Below, piece by piece: positions 25,812-32,775 of a DNA stretch of 64,000 bases. The stretch covers positions 558,001 to 622,000 of the forward strand of contig OZ253548.1 of the NCBI GenBank assembly GCA_965262595.1, read 5' to 3'. The DNA comes from CATQHB01 sp965262595. Lineage in GTDB: Bacteria > Chloroflexota > Dehalococcoidia > Lucifugimonadales > UBA3495. The notes under the pieces were generated by a model. It was not told the origin of the DNA, searched no databases, and worked only from the letters and a program-made list of their open reading frames with translations. How positions within the stretch are numbered: the stretch's first letter is position 1; every line of letters starts with the position of its first letter. A program made the position numbers and the translations under genes.

Positions 25812-27197
25812 ATGCAGTTTCGGAACATCCCCAGCGTAGAAAGGGTTATCTCCCACGGGGAGTTGGCTGACCTCATTGAGGCCCATAGCCGAGAATGGAT
25901 TGTGGACTTGGTCCGGCAGCGGCTGGAAGTCGCCCGCGAAGAAGTGCGGCAAGGTGGGGAAGCCCCTTCAATCTCCCAGGTTTCCGAAGCAACTCGCCGC
26001 GCTGTCGAGGGAATGACCCGTCCGGCGCCGCATCCGGTAATAAACGCTACCGGCGTCATTATCCATACCAATTTGGGGCGGGCGCCACTGAGCAAAGCCG
26101 CTACCGAGGCGGCGGTCCAGGCAGCCCAAGGCTATTCCGACCTGGAGTTTGACCTGGTCAATGGCCGTCGCGGTTCCCGGCAAGCTCATCTACAATCCCT
26201 GCTTCAGGAACTTACCGGGGCCGAAGCGGCCCTGGTGGTCAACAATAATGCCTCGGCGGTGCTGCTCGGCTTGTCGGCCCTGGCCGTAGCCAAAGAGGTG
26301 GTTGTATCCCGCGGCGAGGCGGTCGAGATTGGCGGCGGCTTTCGCATCCCCGATGTATTGGGACAGAGCGGAGCCAAGCTGGTGGATGTTGGTACAACCA
26401 ACCGTACTTATGTAAGGGATTATGAAGACGCCATTACCGAAAATACCGGAGCTTTCCTCAAGGCCCACGCCAGCAATTTTCGGGTTGAAGGGTTTACCGC
26501 CGCCGTGGAACCCGAGGAACTGTCGTGCCTCGGCGCCCGGTTCGGCATTCCGGTGTTGCATGACGTGGGAAGCGGTTGTCTGCTGCCAACGGAAAAATAT
26601 GGCCTGGCCCACGAGCCGACCCCTCAAGAAAGTGTTTCCGCCGGTGTGGGACTGACTTTCTTCTCCGGAGATAAGCTGCTTGGCGGCCCTCAGTGCGGAA
26701 TTGTGGTAGGCAGCAAAGAACTGGTGGGGCGCCTGGAACGCCATCCCCTGGCCCGCGCCGTTCGCATCGACAAGCTGAGTCTGGCCGCGTTGATTGCTAC
26801 CCTGGGGCACTACCTGCGCCGAGAGGCGGAAAGGGAGGTGCCGATCTGGCGGATGATTTCCGCTTCACTTCCGGCGGTGGAAGAACGGGCGCAGGCCTGG
26901 CAAGCCTCTCTGGTCGGCTCCGGTCTGAAGGTGTCGGCCACAGTCGAGGCCGGTCTATCGGCCATTGGTGGGGGCAGCCTGCCGGGGGAAACGCTTCCGA
27001 CCCGCGTATTGGCCGTATCGTGCCAGTCGGCGCCGGGTGGCCCAGAGGCAGTTATGCGGCGCCTACGCCGGGTCGATCCTCCCGTCGTTGCCCGCATTGA
27101 AGAAGACCGCGTGTTGCTGGATCCTCGAACGGTTTTACCGGAACAGGGAGACTTGCTCCTTAGCGGATTGAAGGCAGCGCTTTCGACCGAGGTATAG
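25812..27197 (+). CDS. selA: L-seryl-tRNA(Sec) selenium transferase
   Basis: A 461-residue PLP enzyme that converts Ser-tRNA-Sec to Sec-tRNA-Sec using selenophosphate. The N-terminal domain RNIPSVERVI binds tRNA-Sec. The core has TNLGRAPLSKAA, the glycine motif EIGGGFRIPDV, the DVGSGCLLP strand and the PLP lysine Lys288 in FFSGDKLLGGPQCG. Length is normal. A matching tRNA-Sec gene lies 32 kb away at 59367-59463. selB and selD are not in the window. AAGGAAG nine bases before the ATG serves as ribosome binding site. A hydrolase-like gene follows by about 100 bases on the same strand. Confidence 0.95.
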   Translation: MQFRNIPSVERVISHGELADLIEAHSREWIVDLVRQRLEVAREEVRQGGEAPSISQVSEATRRAVEGMTRPAPHPVINATGVIIHTNLGRAPLSKAATEAAVQAAQGYSDLEFDLVNGRRGSRQAHLQSLLQELTGAEAALVVNNNASAVLLGLSALAVAKEVVVSRGEAVEIGGGFRIPDVLGQSGAKLVDVGTTNRTYVRDYEDAITENTGAFLKAHASNFRVEGFTAAVEPEELSCLGARFGIPVLHDVGSGCLLPTEKYGLAHEPTPQESVSAGVGLTFFSGDKLLGGPQCGIVVGSKELVGRLERHPLARAVRIDKLSLAALIATLGHYLRREAEREVPIWRMISASLPAVEERAQAWQASLVGSGLKVSATVEAGLSAIGGGSLPGETLPTRVLAVSCQSAPGGPEAVMRRLRRVDPPVVARIEEDRVLLDPRTVLPEQGDLLLSGLKAALSTEV

Positions 27198-27299
27198 ACC
27201 GAGGCTTCCTCAGGGGCCGCAAATCGAGATTGTAGCTCCAGCCGGTTCTCGCGTTTCAAAAAAGTTCAGGAGTTTCTTTGCTGTGGGACACATAGCCGG

Positions 27300-28058
27300 A
27301 TGACCGATTTTCTGATGGTGCATGAAGCCGGACAAGGGGCGTGGGTCTGGAACCGGGTCTGGGGGTACTTGACCGCTCCGGTGGAACACCCTCCGCGTCT
27401 CTACACTCAGGGCAGCGCCAACCGATTTTTTCCTATGGACTTGCCAGGCCATGGCACCGACGTCGACGGCGATACTGGTGAAGTCAGACTTGAAGAGTGT
27501 ATTGAGTCCATTACTCATAATGTTAAGCGACGGGGATTGCAAGACGTGGTCCTGGTGGGTCACGGCCTGGCCGGTATGCTGGTGATCCAGGCGGCCAGCC
27601 GACTTGACGTACCACCAAAACGGTTGGCATTGATTGCCGGCATGGTACCCGAAAATCAGAAAAGCCCCCTGTCGATGTACTCCCTTGAAGTCAGAAAGCA
27701 CCTATCATTCCTCCTAAAGAAGAGCAAATTTACGGGGCGGGATATAAAGCTGTCCAGTTCGGTGGTGAGCCGGTATTTGTGCAACGGTATGGAGACAATG
27801 GACATAACGCGCTCCCTTGGTCTCTTCGGGCCGCTGCCTACCCAGGTAATGAAAACCAAACTAGCCATAGATAAGTTGGAGATCCCCTGCCCGGTCACCT
27901 ACGTAATCCTGAACCAGGACCGGATGCTGTCTTCCAACTGGCAGCGGCGAACGGCCCGGCTAATACCTGGGGTGCGAATAACTTACCTGGACTCTTGCCA
28001 TCAGGCTCCCCTACACCGGCCCAGGGAACTTGCGGATATTCTCCAAGGCATGGTCTGA
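27300..28058 (+). CDS. Alpha/beta-hydrolase fold protein lacking the nucleophile serine
   Basis: A 252-residue alpha/beta-hydrolase of the esterase / hydroxynitrile-lyase-like group, recognised by MVHEAGQGAWVWNRV near the N-terminus and a late acid (NQDRML) and histidine (DSCHQAPL). The nucleophile elbow, normally G-x-S-x-G, reads VGHGLAG, with Gly89 (GGC codon) in place of serine. It therefore cannot use the usual serine mechanism and may be a binding protein, a receptor-like pseudoenzyme or use another chemistry. The frame is otherwise intact, with no sign of decay. It follows selA by 102 bases; a functional link is not established. Confidence 0.78.
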   Translation: MTDFLMVHEAGQGAWVWNRVWGYLTAPVEHPPRLYTQGSANRFFPMDLPGHGTDVDGDTGEVRLEECIESITHNVKRRGLQDVVLVGHGLAGMLVIQAASRLDVPPKRLALIAGMVPENQKSPLSMYSLEVRKHLSFLLKKSKFTGRDIKLSSSVVSRYLCNGMETMDITRSLGLFGPLPTQVMKTKLAIDKLEIPCPVTYVILNQDRMLSSNWQRRTARLIPGVRITYLDSCHQAPLHRPRELADILQGMV

Positions 28059-28234
28059 CACTGGTATTGCGGAACTTTTATTGCGGAACTTTTGCCACCA
28101 CATTTGAAAATTGCGATTCTTCATTCGTCACCCCTTTCCGGGTCAATCAATTTCGGGACTGGAAGGGAATAAAAATGGAAACGGATATATTGTGGCAATC
28201 CCTTCCTAAAATCGGATTGAGTTAGATTTCGCCG

Positions 28235-29557
28235 ATGACCTACGTCGCCGACCTGCATTTGCATTCCTCCTATGCCTACGCAACCAGCCGGGCAATCACT
28301 CTGGACAGCCTGGTCTTTTGGGCCAAGCTCAAGGGTATCGACCTGCTGGCCAGCGCCGATTTTACTCATCCGGCCTGGTTCAAGGAACTGAGGGCGACCC
28401 TGGTGGAGGTATCCCCCGGGTTGTATGAATATGGTGGCATTCACTTCGTATTGGGAACTGAAGTTTGTTGTATTTTTCGGCAAGGTGAACGTCGCCGACA
28501 GATTCACTTGCTGGTCTTCGCTCCCGGTTTTGAAGCGGCAGAGCGGCTCAATGTTGCCCTGGCCCCTTACGGAAACCTGGAAAGGGACGGACGTCCTGTG
28601 TTGTCCTTGTCGGTCCGCGACCTGACCGCCCTGGCCCTCGAGGTTGACCCAGACTGCCTGGTCATACCGGCGCACGTGTGGACTCCCTGGTTCGGCGTCT
28701 ATGGTTCAAGGTCGGGTTTGGATAGCCTGGCGGCAGCTTTTGATGATATGTTCCCGCAGATTCATGCGGTAGAGACGGGACTGTCCAGCGATCCGGAAAT
28801 GAACTGGGCAGTCCCGGACTTATCCGGCAAGACTCTCGTTTCCTTCTCTGACGCCCATTCCTCTCCCAAGCTGGCCCGGGAAGCGACGGTATTCGATGGC
28901 GAGCTAACCTATACCGGCTTGGCCCAAGCTCTGCGTTTCAACCGGGTGGCCTACACCGTAGAGTTTTATCCGGAGGAAGGGAAATATCATTACGACGGCC
29001 ACCGCAAATGCGGCGTTTGTCAGCACCCGGAGATAACCGACCGGGAGGGCAGCAGATGCCGGGTATGTGGCCGCGAGCTGACCCGCGGTGTTTTGAATCG
29101 CACCCGCCTGCTGTCGTCCAGTAACTCTGCGTCCAGTAACTCTGCGTCCAGTAACTCTGCAATGGAGGTCGTTACGGGTGTTATTCCTCCAACTACCACC
29201 GGGGTGCGTCTGCCCAGCGGTTTCGTCGGCTTTTCCGAAGGCACACCTGCAAAAGAGAGTCGGCCTCCCTTTATCCGAATGATACCCTTGCCGGAAATCA
29301 TCGCCGCGGTGATGAAACAGGGACCGAACACCAAACGAGTGCAGACCGAGTATCGGCGCATTTTGGGGGAATTCGGCGCCGATTATGGCGGGGAACTTGA
29401 AGTGTTGACACGTTCCGGCCAAGCCGACCTGGAAAGGGTAGCCGGTCCTGAAACGGCCCAGGCGATTTTGCGGGCGCGTACCGGAGACATCTACATTGAG
29501 CCGGGTTATGACGGCGTATTTGGCAAGGTCTCATTGACGCGGCCAGATGACCGGTAA
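28235..29557 (+). CDS. PHP-domain endonuclease Q-like protein
   Basis: A 440-residue protein resembling endonuclease Q (EndoQ), which nicks DNA 5' of deaminated bases such as uracil and hypoxanthine. The N-terminal PHP phosphoesterase domain has ADLHLHSSYA (Asp6, His8, His10), AHVWTPWFGVYGS, the acidic motif ETGLSSDP and SDAHSS (Asp206, His208). A zinc finger follows with Cys259, Cys262, Cys275 and Cys278. The C-terminal part includes PLPEIIAAVM and ILRARTGDIYIEPGYDGVFG, which looks like a UvrD-type helix-hairpin element typical of this family. Between them is a perfect in-frame triplication SSNSA. EndoQ was described mainly in archaea and a few bacteria. A related annotation is UvrD-like helicase/PHP protein. 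Confidence 0.8.
   Translation: MTYVADLHLHSSYAYATSRAITLDSLVFWAKLKGIDLLASADFTHPAWFKELRATLVEVSPGLYEYGGIHFVLGTEVCCIFRQGERRRQIHLLVFAPGFEAAERLNVALAPYGNLERDGRPVLSLSVRDLTALALEVDPDCLVIPAHVWTPWFGVYGSRSGLDSLAAAFDDMFPQIHAVETGLSSDPEMNWAVPDLSGKTLVSFSDAHSSPKLAREATVFDGELTYTGLAQALRFNRVAYTVEFYPEEGKYHYDGHRKCGVCQHPEITDREGSRCRVCGRELTRGVLNRTRLLSSSNSASSNSASSNSAMEVVTGVIPPTTTGVRLPSGFVGFSEGTPAKESRPPFIRMIPLPEIIAAVMKQGPNTKRVQTEYRRILGEFGADYGGELEVLTRSGQADLERVAGPETAQAILRARTGDIYIEPGYDGVFGKVSLTRPDDR
29117..29161 (+). repeat. Three tandem 15-bp repeats inside the EndoQ-like gene
   Basis: The unit TCCAGTAACTCTGCG occurs three times in a row, the last differing only at its final base. It encodes SSNSA three times at about residues 295-309, in a linker after the zinc finger. 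Being a multiple of three it can expand or contract without a frameshift, so it is a likely length-variable site. Confidence 0.9.
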
Positions 29558-29599
29558 GCCGACTCTCGATTTGGCGGATGAAACTCTGATGCGGAACGC

Positions 29600-29641
29600 G
29601 ATTAGACGCTTGGTTAATGGGATTAGACGTCTGGTTAATCA
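29600..29641. repeat. Tandem 21-bp duplication upstream of the rimI-like gene
   Basis: Two adjacent copies of a 21-bp unit beginning GATTAGACG and ending GGTTAATgg/ca, differing at a few positions. It is in the 195-base gap between the EndoQ-like and rimI-like genes, upstream of a possible promoter (GTCACA 29690-29695, TACAAT 29713-29718, 17-bp spacing). It could be an operator or a simple slippage duplication. Confidence 0.6.
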
Positions 29642-29752
29642 ATTGAACTCGCCTTCCGGCGGGTAAAGGCCGTATATGCTCCGGCATAGGTCACAAAACA
29701 CCTCTGCTATGTTACAATTCTGCCAAGCGAAAGCGGGTGGGTTGAACAGGTA

Positions 29753-30463
29753 ATGGACGTGGCGCTCCGTCGGCTCCGAGCCGAAGACATAGAGCAAGTA
29801 ATCGAAATTGAGCGGGAAGCCTTCAACCCATTGTGGTTGGGCACTTCCTTCAAACGCGAACTCAATAACCGGTATGCGCGCTATCTGGTGGCTTGCCAGC
29901 CTGAACCTGCCGACCGGGGAAATGAAGTTTCTGAGGCTGTAACCGACGATCCGGTGACCGGACCCGGCGAGGGTTCGGCGTTAGGCGTGAAGTATTCTCC
30001 CGACGCTTCAATTTGGGGACGGATGGTTCGAGGCGTTCGGGAAATCGTCAAGAAGGAACCTGCGGTCAATCCGGTCAACCCCGAGGACGCAGAGCTTGCC
30101 GGATACGTCGGTATTTGGTTCCAGGGCAACGAAGCACATATAACCGAAATTGCGGTCAGGGAAATGCTGCGGGGAAAGGGCATCGGCGAGTTGCTGCTGA
30201 TCGGCTCGGTTTATGCCGCCCAGAATAATGGCTCGATTGTGCTAACTCTGGAAGCCAGGGTGTCAAACTTTATTGCGCAGCGACTCTACGAAAAGTACGG
30301 CTTCAAGCAGGTTGGCATCCGCAAAGGGTATTACTCGGATAATCGGGAAGATGCGGTGATAATGACCACCGGCCCGATACATAGCAATGAATACCAGGAA
30401 TTGTTCGGCCAGTTGCAGGACAAATTCCGCTCAAGATGGGGCGACATAACCATAAACGGCTGA
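29753..30463 (+). CDS. rimI: RimI-like GNAT N-acetyltransferase with a central insertion
   Basis: A 236-residue GNAT protein related to RimI, which acetylates the N-terminal alanine of ribosomal protein S18. The N-terminal part (RRLRAEDIEQVIEIEREAFN) and the C-terminal half with the acetyl-CoA loop (REMLRGKGIGELLL) and RLYEKYGFKQVGIRKGYYSDNREDAVIM are typical. Between them, about residues 50-112, is a charged insertion of some 60 residues that ordinary RimI (about 150 residues) lacks. It lies upstream of coaE, which has its own promoter. TsaD, often a neighbour of RimI, is far away here. Confidence 0.82.
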   Translation: MDVALRRLRAEDIEQVIEIEREAFNPLWLGTSFKRELNNRYARYLVACQPEPADRGNEVSEAVTDDPVTGPGEGSALGVKYSPDASIWGRMVRGVREIVKKEPAVNPVNPEDAELAGYVGIWFQGNEAHITEIAVREMLRGKGIGELLLIGSVYAAQNNGSIVLTLEARVSNFIAQRLYEKYGFKQVGIRKGYYSDNREDAVIMTTGPIHSNEYQELFGQLQDKFRSRWGDITING

Positions 30464-30595
30464 AATGACCGGAATGAGCTGCCAATAGGTTGACAATTGC
30501 CCAGCGGAACGCCGGTTTGGCCGATGCCGCCTGGTAACAATTAGCAAGAATAGCCGTCGAAACCGTATTAGAACTTTCGTCGAATGTTTCCAAGG

Positions 30596-30624
30596 TTGAC
30601 CTGTAGCTACCCCCTTGGTAGAAT
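30596..30624 (+). promoter_or_regulatory. Predicted sigma70-type promoter of coaE and downstream genes
   Basis: TTGACC at 30596-30601 and TAGAAT at 30619-30624, separated by exactly 17 bp. Expected start of transcription is near 30631, about 25 bases before the chosen coaE ATG. This also argues against the alternative GTG start at 30634. Confidence 0.55.
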
Positions 30625-30654
30625 GGCTGAATCGTGTTGGAAACTGGGATCGGG

Positions 30655-31266
30655 ATGATTGTCATTGGCCTGACCGGTGGAATTGGCACCGGCAAGAGCG
30701 AAGTAGCCCGCATTTTGCAGGAGCTTGGCGCCGTTGTTATCAATGCGGATCAGGTGGGACATGAGGCGTACACTCCCCATTCGGAAACCTGGCAGGAAGT
30801 TGTTGAAGCCTTTGGGGAGGATATACTTCAGGACAATGGGGAAATAGACCGGAGGAAACTGGGTACGGTCGTCTTTGCCGATCCCGTTCAGTTGGGCCGG
30901 CTCAACGCAATCATGCATCCCCGTATGGCTAAGATAGTCGCCGGTCAATTGGAGGCGCTGCGTACGAAAGGGAAGCAGGCGGCGGTAGTGGAAGCGGCCG
31001 TACTTTTTGAAGCCGGGTGGGAATCCCTGGTTGACGAGGTTTGGACTACCGAAGCGGAAGTGAGCGTCGTTGTTGAGCGCTTGAATGCCCGTAGCGGCCT
31101 AAATCCGGAAGAAGTCCGGAGGCGAATCGCCTTGCAGATGCCGCCGGATGAGCGGGCGGCCCGCTCCAACGTAATCATCACTAATTCGGAAGGCTTGGAG
31201 AGCCTGGAATCTAGGGTCAAAGAACTGTGGGAGTGCAGAGTCAAAAGAAGGATTGAACGAACATAA
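30655..31266 (+). CDS. coaE: Dephospho-CoA kinase
   Basis: A 203-residue kinase for the last step of CoA synthesis, phosphorylating the 3'-hydroxyl of dephospho-CoA. The P-loop GGIGTGKS is at 8-15, NADQVGHEAY follows in the CoA-binding region, and LNAIMHPRM and VVEAAVLFEAGWE are the usual downstream motifs. I start at ATG 30655 because the protein then begins MIVIGLTGG as in the family and follows GGGATCGGG; GTG 30634 would add seven residues. Its TAA stop overlaps the ATG of the AAA+ ATPase gene (TAATG), implying cotranslation. Confidence 0.94.
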   Translation: MIVIGLTGGIGTGKSEVARILQELGAVVINADQVGHEAYTPHSETWQEVVEAFGEDILQDNGEIDRRKLGTVVFADPVQLGRLNAIMHPRMAKIVAGQLEALRTKGKQAAVVEAAVLFEAGWESLVDEVWTTEAEVSVVVERLNARSGLNPEEVRRRIALQMPPDERAARSNVIITNSEGLESLESRVKELWECRVKRRIERT

Positions 31267-32171
31267 TGGTAGATGAGTCTCAGCCCGGATACAAAGAATA
31301 CGCAATCGAAGAATTCCTGGTACGCAGCGAACCATATTATCGGCCGGTCAGCGATGAGTTGGAGCTTTTTACTGCGGCTTATCACCAGCACATACCGGTA
31401 TTGCTGAAAGGGCCAACCGGCTGCGGAAAGACTCGCTTCGTCGAATATATGGCCTGGAAACTGGGACGGCCGATGGCGGTGATCCGGCCCCAGGACGGCG
31501 GGACTCCGGCCCAGGATCTGGAGGAAGGGGAAGTACGGGTTCCGCTGGTTACCATTGCTTGCCACGAAGACCTTACCGCCAGCGACCTGGTGGGCCGTTA
31601 TCTGCTGGACGCAGATGGCACCCGCTGGATGGACGGCCCGATGACCCGGGCGGTCAAGGCGGGGGCAATTCTCTATCTCGACGAAGTGGTGGAAGCCCGC
31701 AAGGATACTACCGTTTTGATTCACCCGCTGACCGACCACCGGCGCATCTTGCCGGTGGAAAAAACCGGGCAGATAATCGAGGCGGATGACCGTTTTCTCC
31801 TGTGCATCTCCTACAATCCCCACTATCAGAGTGCGTTGAAGGACCTGAAGCACAGTACCCGCCAGCGGTTTATTTCGGTGGAGTTTGACTATCCTCCGGC
31901 GGATATCGAGGCGGAGATTGTAGCCCGGGAAAGCGGCTGTACCACTGAACAGGCGACAGCTTTGGCCAAGTTGGGCGAAAAGGTCCGTAATCTCCGTGAC
32001 CACGGTCTGCAGGAAGGCGCCAGCACCCGCCTGCTCATCTATGCCGGACGACTTATGACCGAAGGCATCACGCCGCGGCGGGCTTGTCAGGTGGCTATCG
32101 TCTGGACCCTTACCGATGAGCCGGAATTGCAGCGCAGTGTGGAAGAAGTGGTCTCCTCCATCTTTGAATAG
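31266..32171 (+). CDS. CbbQ/NorQ-type MoxR-related AAA+ ATPase
   Basis: A 301-residue AAA+ ATPase of the CbbQ/NorQ/GvpN group. Walker A is GPTGCGKT (49-56) and Walker B is LYLDE (Asp139, Glu140). ISYNPHYQSALKDLKHSTRQRF carries sensor 1 and the arginine finger, and the C-terminal domain follows. Such ATPases pair with a VWA protein and remodel a client, such as Rubisco (CbbQ) or nitric oxide reductase (NorQ). The partner is two genes downstream (32776-36036). No Rubisco, NorBC or gas-vesicle gene is nearby, so the client is unknown. It overlaps the coaE stop by one base and ends eight bases before the NUDIX gene. Confidence 0.9.
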   Translation: MVDESQPGYKEYAIEEFLVRSEPYYRPVSDELELFTAAYHQHIPVLLKGPTGCGKTRFVEYMAWKLGRPMAVIRPQDGGTPAQDLEEGEVRVPLVTIACHEDLTASDLVGRYLLDADGTRWMDGPMTRAVKAGAILYLDEVVEARKDTTVLIHPLTDHRRILPVEKTGQIIEADDRFLLCISYNPHYQSALKDLKHSTRQRFISVEFDYPPADIEAEIVARESGCTTEQATALAKLGEKVRNLRDHGLQEGASTRLLIYAGRLMTEGITPRRACQVAIVWTLTDEPELQRSVEEVVSSIFE

Positions 32172-32179
32172 AGGTTTTA

Positions 32180-32746
32180 ATGGGTCTGTTCAACCCTGAC
32201 CGCATCAAAGAGGTATTGGCGCACCGGGTCAAACAATCGGTTTCCGACGATACCTTAATGCCCGCTGCGGTGTTATTGGCGCTTTATCCCAAGGATGGTG
32301 AATACTGCGTTCTGCTCAACAAGCGGTCGGAGCAGGTGGAACACCACCGGGGGGAAATTTCCTTTCCCGGCGGCGCTCGGGACCCGGAAGACCGGGATTT
32401 CCTGGAAACGGCGTTGCGGGAAGCGGAAGAGGAGATGGGGATAAGCCGGTCCGACGTCACGGTGCTAGGCGAATTGGATGATGTGGCAACCCGTAGTCGT
32501 TTCGGTGTACGGGTATTTATTGGCACAATTCCCTATCCGTATCCCTTCAAGCCCAGCGCTGAGGAGATTGCCGAGGTGCTGGAAGTCCCGGTAGCCAGCC
32601 TCTATGACCCGGCGAACATACGGTGGGAAACCCGCTGGGTTCAGGATGAACTGGTAACGGTTTATTCCTACGCATTCGAGGAACATCTGGTCTTTGGCGC
32701 CACCGCCAAGATTCTGCAGCAATTTTTGGAACTTTTGGATGACTGA
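32180..32746 (+). CDS. NUDIX hydrolase of the coenzyme A pyrophosphatase (NudL/NUDT7) type
   Basis: A 188-residue NUDIX protein. The CoA-pyrophosphatase (UPF0035) signature is visible as VLLNKRSEQVEHHRGEISF followed by PGG, and runs into the NUDIX box ending ALREAEEEMGI. Relatives split CoA and acyl-CoA to 4'-phosphopantetheine compounds and 3',5'-ADP. It lies between the AAA+ ATPase and its VWA partner, and two genes after coaE. The synthesis and turnover enzymes of CoA therefore share one operon. The start ATG at 32180 follows AGAGG by about six bases. Confidence 0.87.
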   Translation: MGLFNPDRIKEVLAHRVKQSVSDDTLMPAAVLLALYPKDGEYCVLLNKRSEQVEHHRGEISFPGGARDPEDRDFLETALREAEEEMGISRSDVTVLGELDDVATRSRFGVRVFIGTIPYPYPFKPSAEEIAEVLEVPVASLYDPANIRWETRWVQDELVTVYSYAFEEHLVFGATAKILQQFLELLDD

Positions 32747-32775
32747 AGGCGGTCTGAAAAAGGAGGGGTCTCACA

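Noticed and set aside
30945..32003. Minus-strand open frame across coaE and the AAA+ ATPase
   Set aside because: Both plus-strand genes are clear family members and overlap as TAATG; the opposing frame has no recognisable motif.
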